DNA of 64,000 bases from Edwardsiella hoshinae NBRC 105699 = ATCC 33379 (lineage in GTDB: Bacteria; Pseudomonadota; Gammaproteobacteria; Enterobacterales; Enterobacteriaceae): NCBI RefSeq assembly GCF_000474215.1, contig NZ_BAUC01000004.1, positions 98,764 to 162,763 of the forward strand. Direction: 5' to 3'. Below are positions 51,242 through 61,435 of this stretch, piece after piece; the first letter of the stretch is position 1; every line of letters starts with the position of its first letter. The translations under genes were made by a program, and so were the position numbers. The notes under the pieces are model-generated. The model made no database searches. It worked only from the letters and a program-made list of their open reading frames with translations, and had not been told where the DNA came from.

Positions 51242-51937
51242 CCCCGATGCTCGCCCTCCCCACATGCCCATAGTCAGGAGCAAGAGCGGGCGGCGTGACG
51301 GTACGGCGGTATGCCAAACCGCGTCTGGCATACCGCCCCCTGTTATCGGCACGACGCCTCGACCAGGGCGCGCGAGTCCCCCCTTCAGCGCACCGGAGAC
51401 ATGTGCACCCTATCGAAAGGTCAGGAGATGGTGCTAGCTGGGAACCCCCTCGTCATCTCCATCGCTTCCGCTACCAATGGAAACGGCGGCGAGGGTTAGA
51501 CGGTAAAATGGCCTCGAGAAAAGGATAATCTGGAGAGATTACAGGCGAATATATTACTAAATGTGTCAAATTAAACCATTGCTTACTTATTGATAAGATA
51601 TCTCTCCCCGTTTCGTTTTTTCCTCCTTATAATAAGGCGGCGCAGATCAGGAGAATAAGTCATATATTTGTCTGTTTTACATATGATTAGCTTAGTAGCT
51701 TCTACTGAATATCCCCCAAGAGACAGGCGATAACCTGACGTTTATTCCATAATTTTACTTTTGCAGGCGCAAATTTTTGCCGGCGATAGGAATAAAACAG
51801 GACAAAAAGTGTGTTCTGCTGCACAATTCTACCCTAGTGTGATTGTCAGCCTCTCACGCGGAAATTAGTCTCAGGAAGGGTCATTTTTAGATAGCGACAT
51901 GACAGGTCGTTAAGGACAACAAGGGAAACGGTTTATA
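51242..51937. other. 696-base region between yeiR and mepS
   Basis: No supportable gene. E. coli carries lpxT (yeiU) here; no PAP2-type frame is seen. The second half is A+T-rich and should contain the mepS promoter and a long leader. Confidence 0.55.
51305..51337 (+). repeat. Perfect inverted repeat after yeiR
   Basis: Two perfect 12-base arms, GGCGGTATGCCA and TGGCATACCGCC, around a 9-base loop. A strong hairpin, probably terminating yeiR although no T-run follows. Confidence 0.7.
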
Positions 51938-52534
51938 ATGGTCAAGTCTCAACCAGTTCTGAGATACATTCTGCGCCTGGCACCCGCCATCGCCGTCGCA
52001 GTGTTACTTTCAGCATGTACCACAGCACCTCGCGATCACTACGCTCAAACTGATACGCATGCGGTTACCAACAAAGATAACCTTTTACTGCAAGCGTCTC
52101 AGGATGAATTCGAAGAGATGGTGCGCAATGTGGACATCAAGTCCAAGATCATGGATCAGTACGCGAGCTGGAAAGGCGTCCGTTACCGTTTGGGCGGCGA
52201 TAGCAAGCGTGGCATCGACTGCTCGGCTTTCGTGCAACGAACTTTCCGTGAACAATTCGGCTTAGAGCTGCCGCGTTCCACCTCTCAGCAGGAGGGAAGC
52301 GGGCGCGCCATTAAGCGTTCCAAGCTCCGTATCGGCGATTTGGTGCTGTTTCGTGCCGGCTCTACCGGGCGTCATGTCGGCATCTACCTAGGCAATGATC
52401 AGTTCGTGCATGCCTCTACCAGTAGTGGCGTGACCATCTCTAGCCTGAACGAGGCTTACTGGAATAAACGCTACCGTGAGGCGCGTCGCGTCCTGCCTGG
52501 CGTCCAACTCGCGCAGACCGATACGCACAGCTGA
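51938..52534 (+). CDS. mepS: Murein DD-endopeptidase MepS (Spr), lipoprotein
   Basis: NlpC/P60 hydrolase that cuts D-Ala-mDAP crosslinks so that new peptidoglycan can be inserted. 198 residues (E. coli 188). Lipobox LLSAC with Cys27; catalytic Cys95 in GIDCSAFVQ, His146 in RHVGIYLG and His158 in FVHAST. It is anchored in the outer membrane. In E. coli its level is set by Prc-NlpI proteolysis. Confidence 0.94.
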   Translation: MVKSQPVLRYILRLAPAIAVAVLLSACTTAPRDHYAQTDTHAVTNKDNLLLQASQDEFEEMVRNVDIKSKIMDQYASWKGVRYRLGGDSKRGIDCSAFVQRTFREQFGLELPRSTSQQEGSGRAIKRSKLRIGDLVLFRAGSTGRHVGIYLGNDQFVHASTSSGVTISSLNEAYWNKRYREARRVLPGVQLAQTDTHS

Positions 52535-52561
52535 TATACCGACCGTTTTCCTGTCCCACTC

Positions 52562-52586
52562 AAACGCTGCCTCGGCAGCGTTTTTG
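52562..52586 (+). terminator. Rho-independent terminator of mepS
   Basis: Stem AAACGCTGCC / GGCAGCGTTT with a TC loop and five Ts. Confidence 0.88.
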
Positions 52587-52785
52587 CTATCCCTCCCCCA
52601 CGCAAAAACCAACGCTTACATAAAAACACACATTTTATTAACATAACGACCTCGTCGCTGTATGCAAAATATGCAACAGCCCCTACTATTCATAGCGCAG
52701 AAGCAACATTGCGGCAACGGCGACAGAGCGCGACATGACGCAAGCCGACGCCTTTCCTCACGCTAATCAGACAGGAAGAGCAGAC

Positions 52786-54213
52786 ATGGAAAATCGCATC
52801 GCACCACAGGAAGCCCATTCCGACGCGCCCCCGGGAGAGCAGCTACAGCGTCATCTGAGCAATCGCCACATTCAACTCATCGCTATCGGAGGAGCCATCG
52901 GCACCGGCCTATTTATGGGCTCAGGCAAAACCATCAGCTTGGCGGGCCCATCGATCATATTCGTTTATATGATCATTGGCTTCATGCTGTTCTTCGTGAT
53001 GCGGGCGATGGGCGAACTGCTACTCTCCAACCTGGCATATAAATCATTCAGCGACTTCGCCACCGATCTGCTCGGGCCACGGGCCGGCTACTTTACCGGT
53101 TGGACCTATTGGTTCTGCTGGGTGGTCACCGGGATGGCCGACGTGGTTGCCATTACTGCCTATGCCCACTTCTGGTTTCCCCACTTGGCGGACTGGATCA
53201 TCTCGCTCTCCTGCGTAATCCTGTTGCTCTCGCTCAACTTGGTCACAGTCAAGCTGTTCGGCGAAACCGAGTTCTGGTTTGCAATGATCAAGATCATCGC
53301 CATCATCGCGTTGATCCTGATCGGCTTCGGCATGGCGTTCACGGGTTTCCGCTCCCCCTCCGGCGAGCAGGCCGCCTTCAGCAACCTGTGGCGCGATGGC
53401 CTCTTCCCCCATGGGATCAGTGGATTCTTCGCCGGGTTTCAGATTGCTGTTTTCGCCTTTGTCGGCATCGAGTTGGTCGGCACCACGGCGGCAGAGACCC
53501 GCAACCCGCAGCAAGTACTACCCAAAGCGATCAATGCCATACCGCTGCGCATCATCATGTTCTACGTCCTGGCGCTGTGTAGCATTATGATCGTCACCCC
53601 CTGGCACCAGGTGGTGGCAAACAAAAGCCCATTTGTCGAGCTGTTCGTACTGGCTGGATTACCGGCCGCCGCCGGAATCGTCAACTTCGTGGTGCTGACC
53701 TCCGCCGCCTCTTCCGCCAATAGCGGTATCTTCTCTACCAGCCGCATGCTGTATGGGCTGGCACAGAGCGGCTTAGCCCCCCGACGCTTCGCCCGCCTGT
53801 CGCCACGATCGGTCCCCGCCGCCGGGTTACTGTTCTCTTGTTTATGCCTCACGGGTGGGGTGGTGCTGCTGTACCTGATCCCTAACGTCATCACCGTCTT
53901 CACCCTGATAACCACAGTCTCAGCGGTACTGTTTATGTTTGTCTGGTCGATCATCCTATGCAGCTATTTGGTCTACCGGCGGCGTTACCCGCAACACCAT
54001 GCTGCCTCTCATTACCCGATGCCTCTGGGCATCGTAATGAGTGGGGTATGCCTAGTGTTTCTACTCGGCGTGCTGATCCTGCTCACGCTGGAAAACGATA
54101 CCCGCCAGGCGTTAATGGTCACTCCGCTGTGGTTTATCGCCCTGGCCATCGGCTGGCGTTTCACTCACCGTCACACTATGGGCACCCAGCAGCAAGAACG
54201 CGATGCAGTATAA
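52786..54213 (+). CDS. cycA: D-serine/D-alanine/glycine permease CycA
   Basis: An amino acid-polyamine permease of 475 residues (E. coli 470), twelve membrane segments. N-terminal LSNRHIQLIAIGGAIGTGLF and FAFVGIELVGTTAAETRNPQ are near-identical to E. coli CycA. AGGAAG before ATG 52786 favours this start over the ATG at 52735. In E. coli cycA lies elsewhere, near ytfE. Convergent with fruA. Confidence 0.92.
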   Translation: MENRIAPQEAHSDAPPGEQLQRHLSNRHIQLIAIGGAIGTGLFMGSGKTISLAGPSIIFVYMIIGFMLFFVMRAMGELLLSNLAYKSFSDFATDLLGPRAGYFTGWTYWFCWVVTGMADVVAITAYAHFWFPHLADWIISLSCVILLLSLNLVTVKLFGETEFWFAMIKIIAIIALILIGFGMAFTGFRSPSGEQAAFSNLWRDGLFPHGISGFFAGFQIAVFAFVGIELVGTTAAETRNPQQVLPKAINAIPLRIIMFYVLALCSIMIVTPWHQVVANKSPFVELFVLAGLPAAAGIVNFVVLTSAASSANSGIFSTSRMLYGLAQSGLAPRRFARLSPRSVPAAGLLFSCLCLTGGVVLLYLIPNVITVFTLITTVSAVLFMFVWSIILCSYLVYRRRYPQHHAASHYPMPLGIVMSGVCLVFLLGVLILLTLENDTRQALMVTPLWFIALAIGWRFTHRHTMGTQQQERDAV

Positions 54214-54250
54214 ATAAAAAAGCGGGGGAGCCTGTCGACTCCCCCGCCTC
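54214..54250 (-). terminator. Rho-independent terminator of the fru operon
   Basis: Read on the minus strand: stem GCGGGGGAG / CTCCCCCGC followed by a T-run. It lies between the convergent cycA and fruA and may also stop cycA transcripts. Confidence 0.85.
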
Positions 54251-54269
54251 TGGGTCACGAAAAAGACGC

Positions 54270-55973
54270 TTAGTGTGCCGTCGCCTGCTCCGCTTGCGCC
54301 TGGCTGCCGTCCGGCTGCTTGATCAGGGCATACAACAGCCCGCTCAACAGCGTCCCAGCTACGATGGCCAACAGGTAAGGCAACACCGGCGAGATCGCAC
54401 CAGGGATCAGCAGGACAAACAACCCACCGTGCGGTGCCATCAGCTTGGCGCCGAACAGCATCGATAACGCCCCGGTCAACGCGCCGCCCAGGATACAGCA
54501 CGGCAAGACACGCATCGGGTCACGGGCGGCGAAGGGGATCGCCCCCTCGGTGATAAAGCATAGCCCTAAGATCACCGCCGCCTTGCCGCCCTCTCGCTCG
54601 CTTGCAGCGAATTTGCGTCGCGCCACCAGCGTCGCCAGCCCCATCGCCAGCGGCGGTACCATCCCGGCGGCCATGATGGCGGCCATCGGGCCATAGGTCT
54701 GGGTACTGAGCAACCCGACGCCGAAAGCATAGGCAGCCTTGTTAACCGGCCCCCCCATGTCGGTACACATCATCGCCCCGAGGATTGCCCCCAGGATCAC
54801 TGCATTGGCCGTCCCCATGGTTTGCAACCAGTGCGTCAGCCACGCCAGGATCTTGGCCACCGGCGTACCGATAACATAGATCATCGCCAGACCGACGATG
54901 AGACTCGATAACAGCGGGATGATCAGGATCGGCTTCAGCGCCTCCATGCTGGCGGGTAGCTTGAGGCCGTTACTAATGGCGCGCGCGACATAGCCGGCGA
55001 GGAAACCGGCGATGATGCCACCGATAAAACCGGAACCGAGACTGACCGCCAACATCCCGCCGATCAGCCCTGGCGTCAGGCCGGGACGATCGGCGATGGA
55101 GAAGGCGATATAGCCGGCCAAGACCGGCACCATCAAGGCGAAAGCCGAGTCCCCGCCGATCCGCATCAGCGCCGCTGCCAGCGTACCCGGCTCCTTAAAG
55201 GCCTGGATACCGAAGACGAAAGAGAGCGCGATGCATAACCCCCCCGCCACCACCATCGGCAGCATATAGGAAACGCCGGTCAGCAGATGGCGATAGGCAC
55301 CGCCCGCTTCCTTCTTGCCGTTCGCCGTCGCCGGTGCGCTCGCCGCGGATGCTGGTTGATAGATCACCGCCTCCCGTTGCGCCTTATCCAGTTCCTGTGC
55401 GCTCTTCTTCAGCGCCAAGCCGGTGCTGGTCCGATACATCGGCTTTCCGGCGAACTTCGCCAGATCCACCTCGATGTCGGCCGCCACCACCACCAAATCG
55501 GCCTGAGCCACCTCTTCTGGCGTGATGGCATTACCCGCCCCTACCGATCCACGCGTCTCGACCTTGACCTGCCAACCACGGCGTCGCGCCTCCGCCTCTA
55601 ACGCCTCGGCCGCCATAAAGGTGTGGGCCACCCCAGTCGGGCAGGCGGTGACCGCCACCAGCCGCAGCGGGCGTGCCCCCGCGACAGGCGCCACCGGTGC
55701 CACATAATGGTAAGGCGTGGCATCGCGTTGTGCCCGGGCCAATAACTCCGCCGGCTGACGGATCGCCTCGACCACCGTGGCGCGGTAAACGCGCCGTCCT
55801 TCCAGCGCCGCATCCTGAGGCTCATCGTCGCCGATAAACAACACCAACTCCGCCTCCTGCGGGTGGGTCACCCAGCTAATCTGCCGCTGTTGACCTGCCG
55901 CTTCCAGCATACGCCGGGCCAGGAAACAACGGGCTTCGCCCTGCGCACCTTCGGTAATCAGTAGGGTATTCAT
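54270..55973 (-). CDS. fruA: Fructose-specific PTS enzyme IIBC FruA
   Basis: Takes up fructose as fructose-1-phosphate. 567 residues (E. coli 563). Order: degenerate EIIB' domain (1-95), EIIB with phospho-Cys111 in VAVTACPTGVAHTFMAAEAL, linker, and a membrane EIIC domain from about residue 230 with GGPVNKAAYAFG and the ITEGAIPFAARDP motif. Last gene of fruBKA; starts 14 bases after fruK. Confidence 0.95.
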   Translation of the reverse strand: MNTLLITEGAQGEARCFLARRMLEAAGQQRQISWVTHPQEAELVLFIGDDEPQDAALEGRRVYRATVVEAIRQPAELLARAQRDATPYHYVAPVAPVAGARPLRLVAVTACPTGVAHTFMAAEALEAEARRRGWQVKVETRGSVGAGNAITPEEVAQADLVVVAADIEVDLAKFAGKPMYRTSTGLALKKSAQELDKAQREAVIYQPASAASAPATANGKKEAGGAYRHLLTGVSYMLPMVVAGGLCIALSFVFGIQAFKEPGTLAAALMRIGGDSAFALMVPVLAGYIAFSIADRPGLTPGLIGGMLAVSLGSGFIGGIIAGFLAGYVARAISNGLKLPASMEALKPILIIPLLSSLIVGLAMIYVIGTPVAKILAWLTHWLQTMGTANAVILGAILGAMMCTDMGGPVNKAAYAFGVGLLSTQTYGPMAAIMAAGMVPPLAMGLATLVARRKFAASEREGGKAAVILGLCFITEGAIPFAARDPMRVLPCCILGGALTGALSMLFGAKLMAPHGGLFVLLIPGAISPVLPYLLAIVAGTLLSGLLYALIKQPDGSQAQAEQATAH

Positions 55974-55987
55974 CTCGCCCTCCGCAA

Positions 55988-56926
55988 TCAGTTAAAAGGA
56001 TCGAGCTCCACGCGCGCCATCATCGCGGCAAGTTGAGTCCGATCGGTAATGCCAACATTGCTCTGGCTAACCGCCAAGGCAGACACTGCCGTGGCCAGTC
56101 GTAGGGTATGTTCGCTGGATTCGCGCATCATCAGGCCATAAATCAGCCCGCCCACCATCGAGTCACCGGCCCCGACAGTACTGATAACCTCAACCGCCGG
56201 CGGCTTCGCCAGCCAGGCGCCAGAGGCGTTGACCCACAGCGCACCTTCGGCGCCGAGCGAAATCACCACATGGGCGATCCCCTGGTCACGCAGCGCATGC
56301 GCCGCGCCAACCACATCCGCCAAGGTCGGCAACGCACGGCCTGCCCAAATCTCCAGCTCGCGACGATTCGGCTTCACCAACCACGGTGCCGCCTTCAGTC
56401 CGGCGACCAACGCCTCGCGACTGCTGTCGAAGATGATGCACGGGCACTGACTGCGCAGACGTCGCATCCAGTCGGTGAAGTCGTCCGCCGCCACGCCAGC
56501 CGGTAGACTGCCGCTGACACACACCATATCGAACTGTCCCAACCAACTGAGCGAATCATTGACGAAACGATCCCAGTCACTCTTGCTGACGTCGAAACCG
56601 GAGAAGTTAAAGTCGGTGACCGCGCCATCTTTCTCCGTCAGCTTCACATTGATGCGTGTGCGTCCCGGTACGACTTGAAAGCGGTTGGCGATCCCCAGCT
56701 CGCTGAACAACTGCTGAAAACCATCTTGGTTGTCCTTGCCCAGAAAACCGCCTACTGTCACATCGATGCCCAGATCCTTCAGCACTTTAGCGACGTTGAT
56801 CCCCTTACCCGCGGCATGCAGCCCGGCGGTCTGCACCCGGTTGACTTCACCGCGCTCGATCTCGGCACAATAGCCAACCAGATCGTAAGCCGGGTTTAAG
56901 GTGATGGTTGCTACTCTTCTACTCAT
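55988..56926 (-). CDS. fruK: 1-phosphofructokinase FruK
   Basis: PfkB-family sugar kinase, 312 residues, equal to E. coli. Phosphorylates fructose-1-phosphate to fructose-1,6-bisphosphate. N-terminal [22 protein letters not shown], and the C-terminal ATP/anion-hole motif [12 protein letters not shown] with the catalytic Asp. Start overlaps the fruB stop by four bases. Confidence 0.95.
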   Translation of the reverse strand: MSRRVATITLNPAYDLVGYCAEIERGEVNRVQTAGLHAAGKGINVAKVLKDLGIDVTVGGFLGKDNQDGFQQLFSELGIANRFQVVPGRTRINVKLTEKDGAVTDFNFSGFDVSKSDWDRFVNDSLSWLGQFDMVCVSGSLPAGVAADDFTDWMRRLRSQCPCIIFDSSREALVAGLKAAPWLVKPNRRELEIWAGRALPTLADVVGAAHALRDQGIAHVVISLGAEGALWVNASGAWLAKPPAVEVISTVGAGDSMVGGLIYGLMMRESSEHTLRLATAVSALAVSQSNVGITDRTQLAAMMARVELDPFN

Positions 56927-58059
56927 GATATTTCCTCGCCGAGGCCATCTGCGATGGCCTGACCAATAACGTCTAAAGCCTGCTGCGCGTCGCTGCCGCT
57001 GGCAGTAAAACGCAGACGGTGACCTTTTTTAACCCCCAGTGCGACGACTTTCATCAGACTGCGGCCATTGACCGGAACCCCGCTGCCATCAAGGTTGGCA
57101 ACGGTTATCTGGCTTGCAAATTGCTTGATGGTATTCACCAGTTGTGCGCCCGGACGGGCATGCAATCCATGCACATTGCGGATGGTAAACTCGGCGCTCA
57201 AGCTGAGCTGCTGATCCGTCAGCTCACTGGTCAGGTAGGCCAGCACCTCCGCTGCACTCTGTGCCGTCAGCAAACGTTCAGCTTGTTGCTGTAGCAGCAA
57301 ACGGCTCAGGTAATCCAGCATCCCTTCCGGTTGGGCATCGGCCATGGCGACCGTCAGCAGCAAGGCTACACGTTCACCATCAACCTCAAATGGCTGACGC
57401 ACACGCGCCACCGCCGCCGCGCTGGCGTTGACGCCCAGCGCGCTATCACATAGCCAGATCCCTTGGCCGAGGCACAATGGGGGGCGAGTGATGACATCAC
57501 TGACAAACTCACTCCCCACTGCACCACATTGTTGTAGACGTCCGGCATTCAGCGCCTGTAGTGTCATCAGGTTATCCGTCTCTACATCCAGAGCGATCAT
57601 GCTGATATCGAAACGGAACTCAGCGACGCGACGCTCGCCGAGTAACAAACTGCGTAGGGTTTCAGCCGACGTCGTTTGCGCTAATTCACGGCTGACACTC
57701 TCGTCACCCAACACATGTGTCAACTGACGCAGCAGCGCCAAATGTTCGTCGGACTGGGCGGCGATGCCGATCACCACATAGGCGCGCTGCCCCTCTCCCC
57801 AGTCCACCCCCTGCGGGAACTGAAACACCTGAACCCCAGTCTTCCGCACCTGCTCGCGGGTATCGGTCGTGCCGTGAGGAATGGCGATACCGTTACCCAA
57901 ATAGGTCGGCGTCTGTTTCTCACGTTGTAACATGCCCTGCTCATAGCCTTCGCCGACATAGCCGGCCTGAACCAAGGCCGCCGCAACCTGCCTGATGGCC
58001 TCTTCTTTATTTCCCGCTTCCGCAGCCAGGTGAATATCCTGTAGGGTCAGATGAAACAT
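56923..58059 (-). CDS. fruB: Fructose PTS diphosphoryl transfer protein FruB (EIIA-FPr)
   Basis: 378 residues (E. coli 376) with three parts: EIIA(Fru) with phospho-His62 in GIAIPHGTT, a central M domain, and a C-terminal HPr-like domain (FPr) with His301 in [14 protein letters not shown]. It carries phosphate from enzyme I to FruA without HPr. First gene of the operon, with Cra-like operators upstream. Confidence 0.95.
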   Translation of the reverse strand: MFHLTLQDIHLAAEAGNKEEAIRQVAAALVQAGYVGEGYEQGMLQREKQTPTYLGNGIAIPHGTTDTREQVRKTGVQVFQFPQGVDWGEGQRAYVVIGIAAQSDEHLALLRQLTHVLGDESVSRELAQTTSAETLRSLLLGERRVAEFRFDISMIALDVETDNLMTLQALNAGRLQQCGAVGSEFVSDVITRPPLCLGQGIWLCDSALGVNASAAAVARVRQPFEVDGERVALLLTVAMADAQPEGMLDYLSRLLLQQQAERLLTAQSAAEVLAYLTSELTDQQLSLSAEFTIRNVHGLHARPGAQLVNTIKQFASQITVANLDGSGVPVNGRSLMKVVALGVKKGHRLRFTASGSDAQQALDVIGQAIADGLGEEIS

Positions 58060-58107
58060 AGATGGATGCTCCTCGTTGTCGCGCCTGCGTCATGCACATC
58101 GGCGAAT

Positions 58108-58119
58108 TGAATCGTTTCA
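58108..58119. promoter_or_regulatory. Cra (FruR) operator 1 upstream of fruB
   Basis: TGAATCGTTTCA fits the Cra consensus (TGAATCGATTCA type) with one change in 12. It lies 49 bases upstream of fruB. Confidence 0.75.
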
Positions 58120-58175
58120 GCTTTATGGGGTAAAAAATAAAACCGACTCGCCTAAGGCACCCCAGCTTATACCGC

Positions 58176-58187
58176 TGAATCGTTTCT
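58176..58187. promoter_or_regulatory. Cra (FruR) operator 2 upstream of fruB
   Basis: TGAATCGTTTCT inside CGCTGAATCGTTTC, the second Cra-like site, 68 bases further upstream. Two sites at the fru promoter are also known in E. coli, where Cra represses until fructose-1-phosphate binds. Confidence 0.7.
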
Positions 58188-58339
58188 ATTAGTCTGGTAT
58201 TTCTAAGCAGGTTAAGCAAGAACTTCTCCCGATAGCTGACTAAATTTTAGACCTTCAGCACATTTTTGCTGAAGGCTGTCATCGCGCAATCCGACGTGCG
58301 ACAATGGAGTGGCTGAAATTTGCTGATGGAGGAATATAC

Positions 58340-58768
58340 ATGGCAGTCAATGTGGGGGTCGGCGTAATCATTGTGAATGCGGCCGGCCAAATCCTGCTGG
58401 GAAAACGCTGCGGCAGTCACGCCCCCTACTGGTCTATCCCCGGCGGTCATGTCGAGGCGGGCGAGAGCTTCGAACAGACGGCGATACGTGAAGTCGCCGA
58501 AGAGTGCGCGCTGCAAATAGCGACGCCGCGCTTTGTTGGTGTGACCAACAATCTACAGACCTGGCAAGAGGAGGGCGTCCATACCGTCTCCATCATTATG
58601 CAGGTCGCGGCACCAGAGAAAGGCGAAGCGTTGCGTTGTGAGCCACATAAGTGCGAAGGCTGGCAGTGGTGCGATCCACATCAGCTACCACAGCCCTGTT
58701 TCGATGCCTGTCGCCAAGGGGTCGCGCTCTGGCTGACACAACAGTGTTATCAGGCGGAGCACGGCTAA
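58340..58768 (+). CDS. Nudix hydrolase
   Basis: A 142-residue Nudix protein, beginning MAVNVGVGVIIVNAAGQILL. The Nudix box GHVEAGESFEQTAIREVAEE matches the consensus through REVAEE, but the conserved Gly that follows (EEXG) is Ala (EECAL). The core metal-binding glutamates are present. GGAGG precedes ATG 58340; a start 36 bases upstream is rejected. It hydrolyses a nucleoside diphosphate-linked substrate, which cannot be named. Monocistronic, between fruB and glnH. Confidence 0.82.
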   Translation: MAVNVGVGVIIVNAAGQILLGKRCGSHAPYWSIPGGHVEAGESFEQTAIREVAEECALQIATPRFVGVTNNLQTWQEEGVHTVSIIMQVAAPEKGEALRCEPHKCEGWQWCDPHQLPQPCFDACRQGVALWLTQQCYQAEHG

Positions 58769-58888
58769 GGCGGGCTGCGACGCTCCGCCATGGTGCGCCC
58801 GCACCGTCGCGGAGCGCTGCCGCATAACATAAAAATGCCTCTACAATGAAGATGATGACTGTCGTTATTTTGTACAATCATCTTCTAC

Positions 58889-58957
58889 TGCACCAACCCT
58901 GTTCACCTCTGCCCCATCGCTGCACCAAAATAAATCACGACGCACAAAAACAGTGCA
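58889..58957. promoter_or_regulatory. Cluster of NtrC-like sites upstream of glnHPQ
   Basis: Three sites resemble TGCACC-5-GGTGCA: TGCACCAACCCTGTTCA (58889-58905), TGCACCAAAATAAATCA (58921-58937) and the dyad GCACAAAAACAGTGC (58942-58956). They lie 85-150 bases upstream of the sigma-54-like promoter, the normal place for NtrC enhancer sites. Confidence 0.5.
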
Positions 58958-59041
58958 ATTTTATGCCACCCGCTCCATACGCTACGAGGCATCAATGGCA
59001 AATATGACTATAATTCATTGATAATAAATAAAAATAAATTG

Positions 59042-59058
59042 TTGGCACGTTTTTTTCA
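59042..59058 (+). promoter_or_regulatory. Sigma-54-type promoter of glnHPQ
   Basis: TTGGCACG, 4 bases, TTTCA, against the consensus TTGGCACG-4-TTGCA. The -24 element is perfect and the -12 has one change. E. coli glnHp2 is a sigma-54 promoter controlled by NtrC. Confidence 0.55.
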
Positions 59059-59163
59059 TTAGTAAACGGGAAAACATAAGGCCGTGTCCTGATTCGCGTC
59101 GCTGACGCGTAGCATGACGGGACACCGCCCAGCGGGTTATCGCCACGACAAGGAACCATTACA

Positions 59164-59910
59164 ATGAAATCACTGTTGAAAGCCTCTGTAGCCGCCCTCG
59201 CCCTCACCTTCGCCCTCAGCGCGCAGGCGGCGGAAAAACCGCTGATCGTCGCCACCGACACCGCCTTCGTCCCCTTCGAGTTTAAGAAAGGTGACAAGTA
59301 TGTCGGCTTCGATATCGATCTGTGGGAGGCCATCGCTAAACAGCTGCACCTAAGCTATACCCTGAAGCCGATGGATTTCAGCGGCATCATTCCGGCATTG
59401 CAAACCCATAACGTCGATCTGGCACTGGCCGGGATCAGCATCACGGAAGAGCGGAAGAAGGCCATCGACTTCTCCGACGGCTACTACAACAGCGGCCTGA
59501 TAGTGATGGTTAAGAGCGATAACGCCGAGATCAAAGGCATCAAGGATCTGGATGGTAAGGTGTTAGCCGTCAAGAGCGGTACCGCCGGGGTGGACTACGC
59601 AAAAGCGCACGTGAAGAGCAAGGATCTGCGCCAGTTCCCTAACATCGATAACGCCTATCTGGAGTTGGCTACCGGCCGTGCCGACGCCGTGCTGCACGAT
59701 ACGCCGAACATCCTCTACTTTATCAAGACCGCCGGTAACGGTCAGTTCAAGGCGGTGGGCGATTCATTGGAAGCCCAAGCCTACGGCATCGCCTTCCCGA
59801 AAGGCAGCGATGCGTTACGCGAACAGGTCAACGGTGCGTTGAAAACTCTGAAAGAAAACGGCACTTACGCCGCCATCTATAAAAAATGGTTCGGTGTCGA
59901 ACCGAAATAA
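59164..59910 (+). CDS. glnH: Glutamine-binding periplasmic protein GlnH
   Basis: 248 residues, equal to E. coli. Signal peptide ending FALSAQAA; family signatures [20 protein letters not shown] and [19 protein letters not shown] precedes the ATG. First gene of glnHPQ; the 87-base gap to glnP contains a small GGGCGCC dyad but no clear terminator. Confidence 0.95.
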   Translation: MKSLLKASVAALALTFALSAQAAEKPLIVATDTAFVPFEFKKGDKYVGFDIDLWEAIAKQLHLSYTLKPMDFSGIIPALQTHNVDLALAGISITEERKKAIDFSDGYYNSGLIVMVKSDNAEIKGIKDLDGKVLAVKSGTAGVDYAKAHVKSKDLRQFPNIDNAYLELATGRADAVLHDTPNILYFIKTAGNGQFKAVGDSLEAQAYGIAFPKGSDALREQVNGALKTLKENGTYAAIYKKWFGVEPK

Positions 59911-59997
59911 TCGTCATGCTTTGGGCGCCTATCGGGCGCCCCCTTTGCCCGCATGGGCGTTGCACGGTAACAATCTCGTTTTACCAGGAGAATCAAC

Positions 59998-60654
59998 ATG
60001 CAGTTTGACTGGAGCGCCATCTGGGATGCCATCCCGCTGTTGCTGGAAGGCGCCAAACTCACCCTCTGGATCTCGGTGCTAGGGCTACTCGGCGGCCTGG
60101 TCATCGGCCTGGCCGCCGGCTTCGCTCGCGCCTTTGGCGGCTGGCTAAGCAACCACGTCGCCTTGGTGTTCATCGAGCTGATCCGCGGCACGCCCATCGT
60201 GGTGCAGGTGATGTTTATCTACTTCGCCTTACCGATGATGATGCCGCTGCGTATCGATCCTTTCACCGCCGCCGTCACCACCATCATGATCAACTCCGGA
60301 GCCTATATCGCCGAGATCACGCGCGGGGCGGTGCTTTCCATCCACAGCGGCTTCCGCGAGGCCGGCCTGGCGCTGGGACTGTCGCGGCGCGATACCTTAC
60401 GCTACGTGATCATGCCGCTGGCGCTGCGCCGCATGCTGCCGCCGCTGGGTAATCAGTGGATCGTCAGCATCAAGGATACCTCACTGTTTATCGTCATCGG
60501 CGTCGCCGAACTGACCCGCCAGGGTCAAGAGATCATCGCCGGTAACTTCCGCGCCATGGAGATTTGGAGCGCTGTCGCCGTGATCTATCTGATCATGACG
60601 CTCGCCCTCAGCTTTGTCTTACGCCGTCTGGAAAGAAGATTGAAAATTATATGA
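59998..60654 (+). CDS. glnP: Glutamine ABC transporter permease GlnP
   Basis: 218-residue permease (E. coli 219) with about five membrane segments and the EAA loop [20 protein letters not shown]. Forms the homodimeric channel. CAGGAG precedes the ATG, and the stop overlaps the glnQ start (ATGA). Confidence 0.95.
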   Translation: MQFDWSAIWDAIPLLLEGAKLTLWISVLGLLGGLVIGLAAGFARAFGGWLSNHVALVFIELIRGTPIVVQVMFIYFALPMMMPLRIDPFTAAVTTIMINSGAYIAEITRGAVLSIHSGFREAGLALGLSRRDTLRYVIMPLALRRMLPPLGNQWIVSIKDTSLFIVIGVAELTRQGQEIIAGNFRAMEIWSAVAVIYLIMTLALSFVLRRLERRLKII

Positions 60655-61373
60655 TTGAATTTAAAAACGTCGATAAAAGCTTCGGTCAGACCGCCGTCCT
60701 ACACGATATTAACCTGCGTATTCAGCCGGGCGAGGTGGTGGTGATCATCGGCCCATCCGGCTCGGGAAAATCTACCCTACTACGCTGCATCAACAAGTTA
60801 GAGGTGATTAGCGGCGGCCAACTGTTAGTCGATGGCATGGATGTGAACGATCCCAAGGTGGACGAGCGTCTGATCCGCCAGGAGGCGGGAATGGTATTCC
60901 AGCAGTTCTATCTGTTCCCTCATCTTAGCGCGCTGGAGAACGTCATGTTCGGCCCGATGCGCGTACGTGGCATGAGCCGTGCAGACGCCGAGCAGCGCGC
61001 CCGCGTCCTGCTCGCCAAGGTCGGACTGTCGGAGCGCGCCCATCACTACCCCTCCGAACTGTCCGGCGGGCAACAACAGCGTGTCGCCATCGCCCGCGCC
61101 CTAGCGGTGAAACCGAAGTTAATGTTGTTCGATGAGCCGACATCGGCGCTGGATCCCGAACTGCGCCATGAAGTCCTGACGGTAATGAAGGATCTAGCCG
61201 AAGAAGGCATGACCATGGTGATCGTCACCCATGAGATCGGTTTTGCCGAGAAGGTGGCCTCACGACTGATCTTCGTCGATAAGGGACGCATCAGCGCCGA
61301 TGGCGAGCCACAACAGCTGATCCATAACCCGCCCAACGAACGTCTGCGCGAATTCCTACAACACGTCGCCTAA
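60651..61373 (+). CDS. glnQ: Glutamine ABC transporter ATP-binding protein GlnQ
   Basis: 240 residues, equal to E. coli. Walker [11 protein letters not shown]-loop FQQFYLFPH, signature [15 protein letters not shown], Walker [14 protein letters not shown] and H-switch THEIGF are intact. The ATG at 60651 overlaps the glnP stop; an upstream frame extension to 60564 is an artefact. Confidence 0.96.
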   Translation: MIEFKNVDKSFGQTAVLHDINLRIQPGEVVVIIGPSGSGKSTLLRCINKLEVISGGQLLVDGMDVNDPKVDERLIRQEAGMVFQQFYLFPHLSALENVMFGPMRVRGMSRADAEQRARVLLAKVGLSERAHHYPSELSGGQQQRVAIARALAVKPKLMLFDEPTSALDPELRHEVLTVMKDLAEEGMTMVIVTHEIGFAEKVASRLIFVDKGRISADGEPQQLIHNPPNERLREFLQHVA

Positions 61374-61396
61374 CGCCGCTGGCCGACAAGAAACAG

Positions 61397-61420
61397 AGGA
61401 GCGCCCGCTGGGGTGCTCCT
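61397..61420. terminator. Hairpin between glnQ and rlmF
   Basis: Stem GGAGC-CCC / GGG-GCTCC with a small loop and one bulge, between the convergent genes. Only a short T tract follows on either side. Confidence 0.6.
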
Positions 61421-61435
61421 GTTCACCGCAGCCGT

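Larger units (their letters stand above)
58769..59163. other. Regulatory region upstream of glnH
   Basis: A 395-base, increasingly A+T-rich region without a gene. It holds NtrC-like sites and a sigma-54-type promoter, listed separately. Confidence 0.55.

Noticed and set aside
53044..53514. Minus-strand frame inside cycA rich in Asp, Glu, Gln and Gly
   Set aside because: Typical reverse-complement composition of a membrane protein gene.
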